64,000 bases of DNA from Streptomyces sp. CB01201 (GTDB taxonomy: Bacteria > Actinomycetota > Actinomycetes > Streptomycetales > Streptomycetaceae): NCBI RefSeq assembly GCF_002803085.1, contig NZ_NNBJ01000015.1, positions 1-64,000 of the forward strand, in the 5' to 3' direction. The stretch's first letter is position 1. Every line of letters starts with the position of its first letter. A model generated the notes under the pieces. That model had not been told where the DNA came from. It made no database searches and was given only the letters and a program-made list of their open reading frames with translations. The position numbers and the translations under genes were made by a program. Shown piece after piece: positions 1 through 11,650 of the stretch.

Positions 1-59
1 CATGGTCACCCTCGCCTGCCTGCGGCTCTGGCTCCCATGACTTTCCGGACACCCCCTAG

Positions 60-160
60 GGCCTGTCCGGCGGATCCGGTCTGGGACGCGGGGCCTGGCA
101 CGCCCACCGGCACCACGCAGCAGAGGCCGCTCGGCGGCGACCGGATCCGCCGGACAGGCC
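60..160. repeat. 22-bp perfect inverted repeat
   Basis: The arms at 60-81 and 139-160 are exact reverse complements (22 bp each) and enclose about 57 bp. No gene is seen between them. The pair lies just beyond the korB terminator, between korB and whatever gene is outside the window. It could be a long-stem terminator, a remnant of a small mobile repeat or a protein binding site; the sequence alone does not decide. Confidence 0.7.
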
Positions 161-170
161 CCGGGCACGA

Positions 171-227
171 CGAAGCCGGGTGCCCGGCCGGGGTCCGTGG
201 GGACTCGCGGCCGGGCACCCGGCTTCG
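171..227 (-). terminator. korB rho-independent-type terminator
   Basis: A 19-bp perfect stem (171-189 with 209-227) begins 17 bp after the korB stop codon when read on the minus strand. There is no long U run, as is common in Streptomyces terminators. It would end korAB transcription and may work in both directions. Confidence 0.75.
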
Positions 228-243
228 TCATTGCTCCGCCGGA

Positions 244-3238
<2,995 letters not shown>

Positions 3239-3554
3239 TGAACTGGACCTCCCTCGGGCGGGCTGCTCGGGCGCATCCGGCCGACCGGTAGCGCCAAGGC
3301 CCACCCTACGTCGGTAAGGGTCGCCTTCCCTGGACCGCTCATATGTTGGACGCTCTTTTGAGACGCCTTATTGCCCTGAATTGCCACTCTTTGTTCGCCC
3401 CCCGGCCCTTCTGCTGAGTCGCCCGGCCATCCTTCTTTGGTTGTAGGTCCCGCCGTGACGGGAGCCCCGCGGGCGGGGTGTCAGTCCGGCCCGGCGACCG
3501 GAATGCGGCCCCGGCGGTCGTGGCCCGCCCGATCCTCGCCAGGGTGACACCCGG
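3239..3554. other. intergenic region upstream of korA
   Basis: No convincing gene is seen in these 316 bp. The korA promoter must lie here on the minus strand, but I found no clear -35/-10 pair. A GC-rich palindrome at 3465-3478 follows the response-regulator stop codon and may act as its terminator. Confidence 0.5.
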
Positions 3555-4226
3555 TCATGAATTGATATAGGTCAGGACCGCGAGAACGCGGCGGTGATCC
3601 CCGTCACTCGGCGAGAGTCCCAGTTTCAGGAAGATGTTGCTGACGTGCTTCTCGACCGCGCCGTCGCTGACCACCAATTGCTTGGCGATCGCCGAGTTGG
3701 TCCGGCCCTCGGCCATGAGTCCTAGGACCTCCCGCTCGCGCGGCGTCAGATTGGCCAGCACGTCCTGCTTGCGGCTGCGCCCCAGGAGCTGCGCCACGAC
3801 CTCCGGGTCGAGGGCGGTGCCGCCCCGGGCGACCCGCACCACGGCCTCGACGAACTCCCTGACCTCGGCCACCCGGTCCTTCAGGAGATAGCCGACGCCC
3901 CGGCTCGACCCGGCGAGCAGCTCGGTCGCGTACTGCTCCTCCACGTACTGGCTCAGCACCAGGACGCCGATGTCCGGGTACAGCGCGCGCAGCTGGACCG
4001 CCGCGCGCACGCCCTCGTCGGTGTGCGTCGGCGGCATTCGTACGTCCGCCACCACCACATCGGGCAGCGCGCCCTGGTCGGCGAGTTCCCCCACGGTCTT
4101 GACCAGCGCCACCCCGTCGCCCACGCCCGCGACGACCTCGTGCCCCCGGTCGGTCAGCAGGCGGGTCAGGCCCTCCCGAAGCAGTACCGAGTCCTCGGCG
4201 ATGACCACCCGCACCCTGTCCTCCAC
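3555..4226 (-). CDS. NarL/LuxR-family response regulator
   Basis: This 223-residue two-component response regulator has a receiver domain (residues 1 to about 120) with the acidic pair near the N-terminus (IAEDS), the phospho-acceptor Asp in VVVADVRMPP and the conserved Lys in LLKDR. The C-terminal LuxR-type HTH begins at LTPREREVLGLMAEG. The GTG at 4226 places the receiver correctly; an upstream in-frame start adds an Arg-rich leader with no known domain. It lies downstream of two histidine kinases on the same strand, but a hairpin separates it from the nearer one, so it may have its own promoter. It is the only regulator here and probably serves both kinases. Confidence 0.9.
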   Translation of the reverse strand: MEDRVRVVIAEDSVLLREGLTRLLTDRGHEVVAGVGDGVALVKTVGELADQGALPDVVVADVRMPPTHTDEGVRAAVQLRALYPDIGVLVLSQYVEEQYATELLAGSSRGVGYLLKDRVAEVREFVEAVVRVARGGTALDPEVVAQLLGRSRKQDVLANLTPREREVLGLMAEGRTNSAIAKQLVVSDGAVEKHVSNIFLKLGLSPSDGDHRRVLAVLTYINS

Positions 4227-4360
4227 GACTCCACAGCCCCCGTGCTCTGTCGGCTCCCCAGGCCCGCGCCGTCGGGCGCGCGCCGCACAGCTCCGTGCAA
4301 GCCGTGACGTTGTGCCGTCCAGCATCTCAGCATCCGGCCGCGAAACCGCGCCCGCCAGGC

Positions 4361-4397
4361 AAAAACCCCCTGACCCGAGGTTTACGGGCCAGGGGGT
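4361..4397 (-). terminator. terminator after histidine kinase 1
   Basis: A 13-bp stem with one mismatch (4365-4377 with 4385-4397) and a 7-nt loop is followed on the minus strand by a run of five U residues (aaaaa at 4361-4365 on the plus strand). It lies between the kinase stop (4481) and the response-regulator start (4226). Confidence 0.7.
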
Positions 4398-4480
4398 GGT
4401 ACCGGGTGCCGGCGTGTCGTCCGGGGCGTGGGGCGCGTCCGGTACGCGGCCGGGGACGCGCCCGGACGGTGGCTCAACTC

Positions 4481-5812
4481 CTATGAGCGCCAGGGAAGTT
4501 CGGCGGTGATGGCCGTCGGGCCGCCGGGCGGGGAGTCCACGGCGAGGACGCCGTCCACCGCGTCGAGCCGATCGGCGAGGCCCGCGAGGCCGGAACCCGC
4601 CGAAGCGTCCGCACCCCCGCGCCCGTTGTCGACGACCTGGAGCATCAGACGCTCGCCGGCCTGCCAGACGTCCACCGTGGCCCGGCTCGCGCCGCTGTGC
4701 TTGCTGACGTTCTGGAGGAGTTCGGAGACGGTGAAGTACGCGATGCCCTCAATGGCCGGAACCGGTCGGCCCGGCAGGTCCACCTCGACCCGGACCGGCA
4801 CCGTGCAGCGGGACGCGACGGCGGAGAGGGCCGCGTCCAGGCCCCGGTCGGTGAGGACCGCGGGGTGGATGCCGCGGGCCAGGTCGCGCAGCTCCTGGAG
4901 GGCGACCTTCACCTCGCCGTGCGCCTCGTCGACCATGCGGGCCGCCGTCTGCGGGTCCTCGGTCAGCTTCTCCTTGGCGAGGCCGAGGTCCATGGCGAGG
5001 GCGACCAGGCGGGCCTGCGCCCCGTCGTGCAGATCGCGCTCGATGCGGCGCAGATCGGCGGCCGAGGTGTCCACGACCACGCCGCGGTCCGACTCCAGCT
5101 CGGTGACCCGCTCCTCCAGGCGCGAGGGGCCGAGCAGCCCGACGACCATCACCCGGTCCACCGCCGTGAGGCCGCGGATCAGCCACGGCACGGCCAGCGT
5201 GATCAGCAGGCCCGCGGCTGCGGTCAGGCCGATCTCGAACGGCGTGTCCAGGTACACGTCGTGGTGGTCGTCGCCGTACAGCTGGAGTCCGGCCTGCCCG
5301 GCGTACATCGGGAACACCCAGCGCCACAGCGGGTAGCTGAACAGCGCCCAGCCGGTCAGCCAGAGCGGCAGCGCCGTGCAGAAGGCGAAGACCGCCCAGG
5401 GGAAGTGGAGCACCGCGTAGATCAAGTGGCGCCAGGAGACACCGCTCTTGAGGACTCCGCCGATCCACGCCATGAGGCCGCCGCGCGAGCGCACCGGCCG
5501 CGGCTCGTCGATCTCGACCCCGAGCAGCGCCCGCGCCCGGGCCCGCTCAAGCATGCCGAGCCCCCGGCAGCCCATCAGGGCCACCGCCATCAGCGGGATG
5601 CCGATGAAGGTGATCAGGAGCCCGGCGCTCGCCGACACCATGGGCACGGCCCAGCAGAACAGCACGACGCTGATCGGCAGGCTCAGCAGCAGATAGCCGA
5701 ACTCGCGGAAGGTGCGGCCCTCGAACGGCGCCCGCAGCACCGGCGGAAGGAGGTGCCGCCGGTGCTCGGGGGAGCGCGCCACGCCGTACCCGTACTCGGT
5801 GTCCATGGTCAT
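4481..5812 (-). CDS. sensor histidine kinase (putative sensor domain, HisKA_3)
   Basis: This 443-residue membrane histidine kinase has an N-terminal half with several hydrophobic segments that resembles the Streptomyces putative sensor domain. The kinase core carries the HisKA_3 phospho-acceptor motif RRIERDLHDGAQARL, the N-box LLQNVSKHSGAS and the ATP-lid glycines GSGLAGLADRL. The core is nearly identical to that of the neighbouring kinase at 6028-7251, which points to tandem duplication or gene conversion; the sensor halves differ more. The ATG at 5812 is followed two codons later by another ATG (5806), and either could be used. The adjacent response regulator is the likely phospho-acceptor partner. 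Confidence 0.9.
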   Translation of the reverse strand: MTMDTEYGYGVARSPEHRRHLLPPVLRAPFEGRTFREFGYLLLSLPISVVLFCWAVPMVSASAGLLITFIGIPLMAVALMGCRGLGMLERARARALLGVEIDEPRPVRSRGGLMAWIGGVLKSGVSWRHLIYAVLHFPWAVFAFCTALPLWLTGWALFSYPLWRWVFPMYAGQAGLQLYGDDHHDVYLDTPFEIGLTAAAGLLITLAVPWLIRGLTAVDRVMVVGLLGPSRLEERVTELESDRGVVVDTSAADLRRIERDLHDGAQARLVALAMDLGLAKEKLTEDPQTAARMVDEAHGEVKVALQELRDLARGIHPAVLTDRGLDAALSAVASRCTVPVRVEVDLPGRPVPAIEGIAYFTVSELLQNVSKHSGASRATVDVWQAGERLMLQVVDNGRGGADASAGSGLAGLADRLDAVDGVLAVDSPPGGPTAITAELPWRS

Positions 5813-5929
5813 CGTCCCGTCCGTCCGTTCCGTGTGCCGCGTGCACGCCGACTGCGCGCCGCCCCCTGTGACCTCCAGCCTGTCCTGCGCGGGCGCCCCC
5901 GGCCATGGAGCCGGTCACCCTCTTCGACC

Positions 5930-5947
5930 GGGGGTTTTCCCTACCCC
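5930..5947. promoter_or_regulatory. G5-N4-C3 element upstream of kinase 1
   Basis: The 18-nt element GGGGGTTTTCCCTACCCC lies about 120 bp before the start of the kinase at 4481-5812. An almost identical element (GGGGGAAAACCCCACCCC) lies before the second kinase at 7312-7329. The shared imperfect palindrome suggests an operator, perhaps for the adjacent regulator; this is inference. Confidence 0.4.
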
Positions 5948-6027
5948 GGGACCCCAGGGCGCTCCCGAGGGCGCTCCAGGGCCCCGGCCGGTCCCGCGGG
6001 GCCCGGCGCCGGTTCTGCGGGGCCCCG

Positions 6028-7251
6028 TCAGTCCTGCGGGCCCCGGTCGCGCCATGGCAGCTCGGCGGTCACGGCCGTCGGGCCGCCGGCCGGCGAATCG
6101 AGGACGAACAGGCCGTCCACCGCGCCGAGCCGCTCGGCCAGCCCCGCCATGCCGGAACCGCCGTCGAGCCGGGCTCCGCCCACCCCGTCGTCCTCGACCT
6201 GGATGAGCAGCCGGTCCCCGCTGCGCCACACCTCGACCGACGCGGCCCGGGCCCGGCTGTGCTTGCTGACGTTCTGGAGCAGCTCGGAGACCGTGAAGTA
6301 CGCGATGCCCTCGATGGCGGGCGCGGGCCGTCCGGGCAGGTCGACGGCGACCTTGACCGGGACCGTGCAGCGTGTCGCGATGGCGGAGAGGGCGGCGTCG
6401 AGACCACGGTCGGTGAGGACCGCGGGGTGGATGCCGCGGGCCAGGTCGCGCAGCTCCTGGAGGGCCAGCTTCACTTCGCCGTGCGCCTCGTCGACCATCG
6501 CGGCCGCCGTGTCCGGGTCTTCCAGGAGCTTCTCCTTCGCCAGGCCGAGGCCCATGGCGAGGGCGACCAGGCGGGCCTGCGCCCCGTCGTGCAGATCGCG
6601 CTCGATCCGGCGCAGGTCCGCCGCCGCCGTGTCGACGACCACGCCCCGGTCGGACTCCAGCTCCGCGATCCGCCGCTCCAGGCTGTCCGACGGGGAGAGC
6701 AGGGCGCGCACCATCATCCGGTCCGCGTTGGTCAGCCCCCGCGCGACGAAGCCGAGCAGCGGCCACGCCACGAACAGCGAGACCAGCGTCACCGTGAAGG
6801 TCAGGATCCCCCAGGGCAGCCGCACGAACTCGTACAGCACATTGCGCCAGGCCACCGGGTCGCGCAGGCTCGTCCACAGCCAGGGGAAGAAGCCGCCGTG
6901 CCTGCTCGGGCGCGCCGGGATCGGGGTGGGCTCCTCGACGTGCACCCCCAACAGGGCCCGGGCCCGCGCCCGTTCGGCCTTGCCGAGCTGGCGTGCGCCG
7001 AGCAGTCCCACGGCGAGCAGCGGAAGACCGATCACGGTGACGGAGAGACCGAGCCCGAGGGCGACCATCACGACCACGTAGACGAAGCCGATCAGGGCCA
7101 TCGGGAAGTCGGCGAGGAGATGCGCGATCTCCTTCCAGGTGTGCCGCTCGTAGGCGAACCGCACGACGGGCGGAGCGGTCTTCTCGTCGCCGGTGGCCGC
7201 GCCCGGCTGTTCTGCTGCGTACCGCTGCTGCTCGCGGGGGGTCCTGGTCAT
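6028..7251 (-). CDS. sensor histidine kinase, paralogue of its neighbour
   Basis: This 407-residue membrane histidine kinase has hydrophobic segments in the N-terminal half (a sensor domain with pairs of membrane helices). The DHp/HisKA_3 motif RRIERDLHDGAQARL and N-box LLQNVSKHSRAR are followed by the lid GSGMAGLAERL. I chose the ATG at 7251 because the longer frame adds a Pro/Arg-rich leader. The kinase region is strikingly similar to that at 4481-5812, while the ends and sensors differ. The two genes are about 215 bp apart, and the gap holds GC-rich repeats and a candidate operator. Two kinases feeding one regulator, possibly as heterodimers, is the simplest reading. Confidence 0.9.
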   Translation of the reverse strand: MTRTPREQQRYAAEQPGAATGDEKTAPPVVRFAYERHTWKEIAHLLADFPMALIGFVYVVVMVALGLGLSVTVIGLPLLAVGLLGARQLGKAERARARALLGVHVEEPTPIPARPSRHGGFFPWLWTSLRDPVAWRNVLYEFVRLPWGILTFTVTLVSLFVAWPLLGFVARGLTNADRMMVRALLSPSDSLERRIAELESDRGVVVDTAAADLRRIERDLHDGAQARLVALAMGLGLAKEKLLEDPDTAAAMVDEAHGEVKLALQELRDLARGIHPAVLTDRGLDAALSAIATRCTVPVKVAVDLPGRPAPAIEGIAYFTVSELLQNVSKHSRARAASVEVWRSGDRLLIQVEDDGVGGARLDGGSGMAGLAERLGAVDGLFVLDSPAGGPTAVTAELPWRDRGPQD

Positions 7252-7311
7252 GGTGCCAAGCCTGCCGGGCGGAGATCGGCGGCGCCATGGGGTGCCGCAC
7301 CCTCCTTGTGC

Positions 7312-7329
7312 GGGGGAAAACCCCACCCC
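7312..7329. promoter_or_regulatory. G5-N4-C3 element upstream of kinase 2 and nuoA
   Basis: The 18-nt element GGGGGAAAACCCCACCCC differs from the one at 5930-5947 only in the central four bases and one other position. It lies about 60 bp before the second kinase and about 125 bp before nuoA, in the shared divergent region, so it could influence either direction. Function is inferred from the repetition only. Confidence 0.4.
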
Positions 7330-7452
7330 GGCGGCCCACCCCGTGAGACGCGCCTGCGAAGGGCCCCCTTAGCAGGGCCTAGACTCCCGTCCGTACACAG
7401 CGTCGAACAGGGCGCGACGAGATCATCGAGGCCAGGGAGCGAGGGGCGCGAC

Positions 7453-7860
7453 GTGCCGGAACCGACCGTGCGCCAGATGCCGGTGTTGGCTGCCGACTAC
7501 TTCCACAGCTATGCGGTCGTGGGCCTGCTCGCCGTCGTCGGCGTGCTGTTCGTCGCCGTGGCCTTCGGGGCCGGGCGGCTGCTGCGGCCCGTGGTGCCGA
7601 CGCCGGAGAAACTCCTCACCTACGAGTGCGGCGTCGACCCGGTGGGCGAGGGCTGGGCGCACACCCAGGTCCGCTACTACGTCTACGCCTTCCTGTACGT
7701 GATCTTCGCCGTGGACTCGATCTTCCTCTTCCCCTGGGCGACCGTCTTCGCGGCCCCCGGCTACGGCGCGACCACCCTCGTCGAGATGTTCATCTTCCTC
7801 GGCTTCCTGGCCGTGGGACTGCTCTACGCATGGAAGAAGGGCGTCCTGGAATGGACGTGA
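7453..7860 (+). CDS. nuoA: NADH-quinone oxidoreductase subunit A (second nuo cluster)
   Basis: This 135-residue inner-membrane subunit of complex I has three membrane segments and the conserved loop KLLTYECGVDPVGEG between the first and second; its Cys/Asp region lies near the quinone cavity. The GTG at 7453 follows an AGCGAGGGG stretch; an ATG at 7477 would give 127 residues and is a fair alternative. It is the first gene of a tightly packed operon that lacks nuoD, E, F and G. It is probably the equivalent of S. coelicolor nuoA2. Confidence 0.88.
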   Translation: MPEPTVRQMPVLAADYFHSYAVVGLLAVVGVLFVAVAFGAGRLLRPVVPTPEKLLTYECGVDPVGEGWAHTQVRYYVYAFLYVIFAVDSIFLFPWATVFAAPGYGATTLVEMFIFLGFLAVGLLYAWKKGVLEWT

Positions 7861-8456
7861 CGACTCCCGGACCCGCGTCGCAGCCCGTGCTGCTGCCCGA
7901 GCCGAAGAAGCTGGGCGTGCTCTCGCGCCTGGCCCCCGAGCCGATGAAGGTGGTCCTCAACTGGGGCCGCCGCTACAGCCTCTGGGTCTTCAACTTCGGC
8001 CTCGCCTGCTGCGCGATCGAGTTCATCGCGGCCTCCATGGCCCGCCACGACTTCATCCGGCTCGGCGTGATCCCCTTCGCGCCCGGACCGCGCCAGGCCG
8101 ACCTCATGATCGTCTCCGGCACGGTGACGGACAAGATGGCGCCCGCGGTCAAGCGGCTCTACGAGCAGATGCCCGAGCCCAAGTACGTCATCTCCTTCGG
8201 CGCCTGCTCCAACTGCGGCGGCCCCTACTGGGATTCGTACTCGGTGACCAAGGGCGTGGACCAGATCATCCCGGTCGACGTGTACGTGCCCGGCTGCCCG
8301 CCCCGGCCCGAGGCGCTGCTCCAGGGCATCCTCAAGCTCCAGGAGAAGATCGCCCGCGAGTCGCTCGGCGAGCGGTACGCGAACGCGGCCACCCCGGCCC
8401 AGCTGACCAGCGGGCTCGTCACGGCCCCGCCGACCCCGGGGGAGGACCGGGCGTGA
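7851..8456 (+). CDS. nuoB: NADH-quinone oxidoreductase subunit B
   Basis: This 201-residue subunit carries the terminal N2 [4Fe-4S] cluster. All four ligand cysteines are visible: the adjacent pair in FGLACCAIEF, the one in SFGACSNCGG and the one in VPGCPPRPE. The C-terminal 30 residues are a loose Ala/Pro-rich tail. The ATG at 7851 overlaps nuoA by 10 bp. In canonical complex I this cluster reduces quinone at a site shared with NuoD, which is missing from this operon. Confidence 0.93.
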   Translation: MDVTTPGPASQPVLLPEPKKLGVLSRLAPEPMKVVLNWGRRYSLWVFNFGLACCAIEFIAASMARHDFIRLGVIPFAPGPRQADLMIVSGTVTDKMAPAVKRLYEQMPEPKYVISFGACSNCGGPYWDSYSVTKGVDQIIPVDVYVPGCPPRPEALLQGILKLQEKIARESLGERYANAATPAQLTSGLVTAPPTPGEDRA

Positions 8457-10015
8457 CCGCGTACGACAGCCTGCCCGACGGCGTTGCGGACGTCTTCGGC
8501 GCGGAGGCCACGGCGGAGGAGGCCTACGGGCTGCTCACCGTCGACGTGCCCGCGGGATCGTGGATCGCCGCGCTCGAAATCGCCCGCGACAAGCTGGGCT
8601 GCACCTACTTCGACTGGCTGAGCGCGGTCGACGAGCCCGGCACGGGCTTCCGGGTCTGCGCGCATGTCGTCTCGCTCGGCGAGGGCCGGGTCCGCCGTCT
8701 GCTCGTGCGCACGACCGTGCCGCACTCGGCTCCGGTGCTGCCCTCCGCCATCGACGTCTACGCGGGCGCGGCCTGGCACGAGCGCGAGACCCACGAGATG
8801 TTCGGCGTGGACTTCAGCGACCATCCGCACCTGGTCCCGCTGCTCCTCCCCGAGAACTTCGAGGGCCACCCCCTGCGCAAGGACTTCGTCCTCGCGGCCC
8901 GCGTCGCCAAGGCGTGGCCCGGCGCGAAGGAGCCGGGGGAGCCCGCGGCGGGGACGGCGCACGGCGGGCCCAAGCGCCGTCAGATGCTCCCGCCCGGCGT
9001 CCCCGACCCGAACGAATGGGGCCCCCTGAAGGGCCAGCTCCCTCCGGCCCCGGCCCGTCCCGCCCGCACCCCGCGTGCGGCGGGCGCGGCCGGCGCCGAA
9101 CGCCCGGCCCGGGCCGCGGGCGACCGCCCGGTGCGGCGCGCCCGAAGCGTGTCGGAGGGCTCGGCTTCGCAGTCGGCCGCCCCGGCCGTCACGGAGGGTG
9201 CCGCGACTGCGGAGCCCACGCCTTCGGAGGCCCCTGCGGTACGCCCGAGGCGGGCCCGCACGGCGAGCGAGGGCTCGGCGTCGCAGACGGCCGCCCCGGC
9301 CGTCACGGAGGGTGCCGCGACTGCGGAGCCCACGCCTTCGGAGGCCCCTGCCGTACGCCCGAGGCGGGCCCGCACGGCGAGCGAGGGCTCGGCGTCGCAG
9401 ACGGCTCCGGAGGGCCCGGACGGCCAGGGGACACCGGCTGCTCCGAAAAGCCCGGCCCCGCCGGAGGCTCCGGCGGGGCCGGGCAACCCGGACGCCCCGG
9501 CCACCCCGGACGCCCCGGGGACCCCGGTACGTTCGGAGGGCCCCGCCGGCCCGGCCGCCCCGGAAACCCCTGTGGCCCCCGCTGCCCCCGAAGCGCCCGC
9601 CGCCCCGACGGGGCCCGGTGCGCCCGAGACCCCGGCAACTCCCGACGCCCCCGAGGCGCAGGAGAGCCCGGTCGGCCCCGGGACCCCGGAAGCTCCGCCC
9701 ACTCGCGAGGCCCCGGAAAGCCCGGCCGCCCGCCCCCGGCGGAGCCGCAGTGCCAGTGAGGGCTCCGCCTCGCAGCAGGGCGCGGACACGCAGAAGCGGG
9801 CCGCCGCTCCGCCCCGTACGCGCAGCTCGGACGCCCCCTGGCACAGCCCGAAACCCGCCTTCGACGAGGAGGAGCCGGCCGCGAAGCCCGCCCCGGCCCC
9901 CGGAACCGAAGAGCCGGAACCCAACGGCCCCGCCGACCCCGACGTCGACTCCAGCGCCGAACCCACCGACCCAGCCGAACCCACCGACCCCGCCGGAGGC
10001 GACCCGCGTGAATGA
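8453..10015 (+). CDS. nuoC: NADH-quinone oxidoreductase subunit C with long low-complexity tail
   Basis: This 520-residue protein has an N-terminal roughly 190 residues that are a normal NuoC (30 kDa) domain, ending with the signature HERETHEMFGVDF and the HPLRKDF segment. The remaining ~330 residues are Pro/Ala/Glu-rich and look disordered. They contain a 38-residue unit (SEGSAS...AVRPRRAR) twice in tandem plus partial copies. Typical NuoC proteins have about 200 residues, so the tail is exceptional. The frame is intact through the tail and nuoH starts inside its end, so it is probably translated. The GTG start overlaps nuoB by 4 bp. Confidence 0.88.
   Translation: MTAYDSLPDGVADVFGAEATAEEAYGLLTVDVPAGSWIAALEIARDKLGCTYFDWLSAVDEPGTGFRVCAHVVSLGEGRVRRLLVRTTVPHSAPVLPSAIDVYAGAAWHERETHEMFGVDFSDHPHLVPLLLPENFEGHPLRKDFVLAARVAKAWPGAKEPGEPAAGTAHGGPKRRQMLPPGVPDPNEWGPLKGQLPPAPARPARTPRAAGAAGAERPARAAGDRPVRRARSVSEGSASQSAAPAVTEGAATAEPTPSEAPAVRPRRARTASEGSASQTAAPAVTEGAATAEPTPSEAPAVRPRRARTASEGSASQTAPEGPDGQGTPAAPKSPAPPEAPAGPGNPDAPATPDAPGTPVRSEGPAGPAAPETPVAPAAPEAPAAPTGPGAPETPATPDAPEAQESPVGPGTPEAPPTREAPESPAARPRRSRSASEGSASQQGADTQKRAAAPPRTRSSDAPWHSPKPAFDEEEPAAKPAPAPGTEEPEPNGPADPDVDSSAEPTDPAEPTDPAGGDPRE
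9149..9406 (+). repeat. 114-bp tandem repeat inside nuoC
   Basis: Two near-identical 114-bp units (9149-9262 and 9263-9376) are followed by a partial third copy. Each encodes 38 residues in frame. A related SEGSAS segment recurs near 9750. The near-identity at the nucleotide level points to recent duplication, and copy number probably varies between strains. Confidence 0.9.
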
Positions 10016-10976
10016 CGCACTCGACGTCGCCGTCCGGCTTGTCGTCGTCTTCGTCGTGTTCCTGGTCCTCCCCCTCGTCGTCGGGCAGACCGAGCACAAG
10101 GTGATGGCGCACATGCAGGGCCGGCTCGGCCCCATGTACGCGGGTGGCTTCCACGGCTGGGCCCAACTCGTCGCGGACGGCGTGAAGTTCGCCCAGAAGG
10201 AGGACGTCGTCCCGGCGGCCGCCGACCGGCGCATCTTCCAACTCGCCCCTGCCGTCGCCCTGTTGCCCTACCTCCTCGTCCTCGTCGCCGTGCCGATCGG
10301 CCCGAGCGAGGGCGCGGTCGGCCAGGTCGTCGACGCGGGCATCTTCTTCGTGCTCGCCGTGATGGGCGTGGGCGTGCTCGGCTCGCTGATGGCGGGCTGG
10401 GCATCGGCCAACAAGTTCTCCCTGCTCGGCGGACTGCGCACCGCGGCCCAGCTGCTCGCGTACGAACTGCCGATGCTGCTCGCCGCCGCCTCCGTGGCGA
10501 TGGCGGCCGGCACGGTCTCGCTGCCCGGCATCCTCAACGCCTTCCACTGGTGGTGGCTGCCCTGGCAGATCGTCGGCGCCCTGGTCTTCTTCGTCGCGGG
10601 CCTCGCCGAACTCCAGCGCCCGCCGTTCGACATGCCCGTCGCCGACTCCGAGATCATCTTCGGTGCGTACACCGAGTACACGGGCCTGCGCTTCGCGCTG
10701 TTCCTGCTCGCCGAGTACGCCGGCATCGTCGTCCTGTGCGGCCTGACCACCGTCCTGTTCCTGGGCGGCTGGCACGGCCCGTGGGGCGCGGACGGCCTCG
10801 GCTGGGTCTGGACCCTGCTCAAGACGGCCGTGCTCGCCTTCGTCGTGATCTGGCTCCGGGTCAGCTACCCCCGCCTCCGCGAGGACCAGTTGCAGAAGCT
10901 CGCCTGGACCACGCTCATCCCGCTCGCGCTCGCCCAGATCGCGCTCACCGGCATCGTGAAGGTGGCGATCAGCTGA
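10008..10976 (+). CDS. nuoH: NADH-quinone oxidoreductase subunit H
   Basis: This 322-residue polytopic membrane subunit forms part of the quinone channel. Conserved loops are present: MQGRLGPMYAG near residue 36, DGVKFAQKED, the acidic loop FAELQRPPFDMP-type (AGLAELQRPPFDMPVADSE) and EYTGLRFALF. The GTG at 10008 has GGAGG 8 nt upstream and overlaps the end of nuoC by 8 bp. It is slightly shorter than many NuoH proteins because it lacks a C-terminal tail. Confidence 0.92.
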   Translation: MNDALDVAVRLVVVFVVFLVLPLVVGQTEHKVMAHMQGRLGPMYAGGFHGWAQLVADGVKFAQKEDVVPAAADRRIFQLAPAVALLPYLLVLVAVPIGPSEGAVGQVVDAGIFFVLAVMGVGVLGSLMAGWASANKFSLLGGLRTAAQLLAYELPMLLAAASVAMAAGTVSLPGILNAFHWWWLPWQIVGALVFFVAGLAELQRPPFDMPVADSEIIFGAYTEYTGLRFALFLLAEYAGIVVLCGLTTVLFLGGWHGPWGADGLGWVWTLLKTAVLAFVVIWLRVSYPRLREDQLQKLAWTTLIPLALAQIALTGIVKVAIS

Positions 10977-11650
10977 TGTCTGAGTCTCTCCCGCCCACCC
11001 GGCCCCGGATCCCTGGTTCGGGCCTCGCCAAGGGCCTCGCCGTCACGCTCCGCACGATGACGAAGAAGACCGTCACTGCGCAGTACCCCGACGTCCAGCC
11101 CGAACTACCGCCCCGCAGCCGGGGCGTGATCGGCCTGTTCGAGGAGAACTGCACGGTCTGCATGCTGTGCGCCCGCGAGTGCCCCGACTGGTGCATCTAC
11201 ATCGACTCCCACAAGGAGACGGTGCCCGCCGCCGTCGAGGGCGGCCGCGAACGCAGCCGCAATGTCCTCGACCGCTTCGCCATCGACTTCTCGCTCTGCA
11301 TGTACTGCGGCATCTGCATCGAGGTGTGCCCCTTCGACGCGCTGTTCTGGTCGCCGGAGTTCGAGTACGCGGAGACGGACATCCACGAACTCACCCACGA
11401 GCGCGACAAGCTGCGCGAGTGGATGTGGACGGTGCCGGCCCCGCCCGCGCTCGACCCCGGCGCCGAGGAGCCGAAGGAGGTCGCCGCCGCCCGCAAGGCC
11501 GCCGACAAGCTGGCCGCCGCGCAGGCGGCCGCTTCGGCCACCCCGGACCCGGCCACCCCGGACCCGGCCACCCCGGACCCGGCCACCCCGGACGCCGCGT
11601 CCCCGAACCCGGCGACCCCGGACTCCGGCCCCGAGGGAGGCCGGGCATGA
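10976..11650 (+). CDS. nuoI: NADH-quinone oxidoreductase subunit I
   Basis: This 224-residue ferredoxin-like subunit carries two [4Fe-4S] clusters; both ligand sets are clear (CTVCMLCARECP and CMYCGICIEVCP). Its clusters (N6a/N6b) pass electrons toward NuoB. The last ~70 residues are an Ala-rich then TPDPA-repeat tail not found in typical NuoI. The start overlaps the nuoH stop (TGATG). In an operon without the NADH module, this subunit is the plausible docking point for reduced ferredoxin; that is inference. Confidence 0.92.
   Translation: MSESLPPTRPRIPGSGLAKGLAVTLRTMTKKTVTAQYPDVQPELPPRSRGVIGLFEENCTVCMLCARECPDWCIYIDSHKETVPAAVEGGRERSRNVLDRFAIDFSLCMYCGICIEVCPFDALFWSPEFEYAETDIHELTHERDKLREWMWTVPAPPALDPGAEEPKEVAAARKAADKLAAAQAAASATPDPATPDPATPDPATPDAASPNPATPDSGPEGGRA

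Noticed and set aside
9149..9406. CRISPR-like array
   Set aside because: The repeats are long, contiguous, in frame with nuoC and have no spacers or cas genes.
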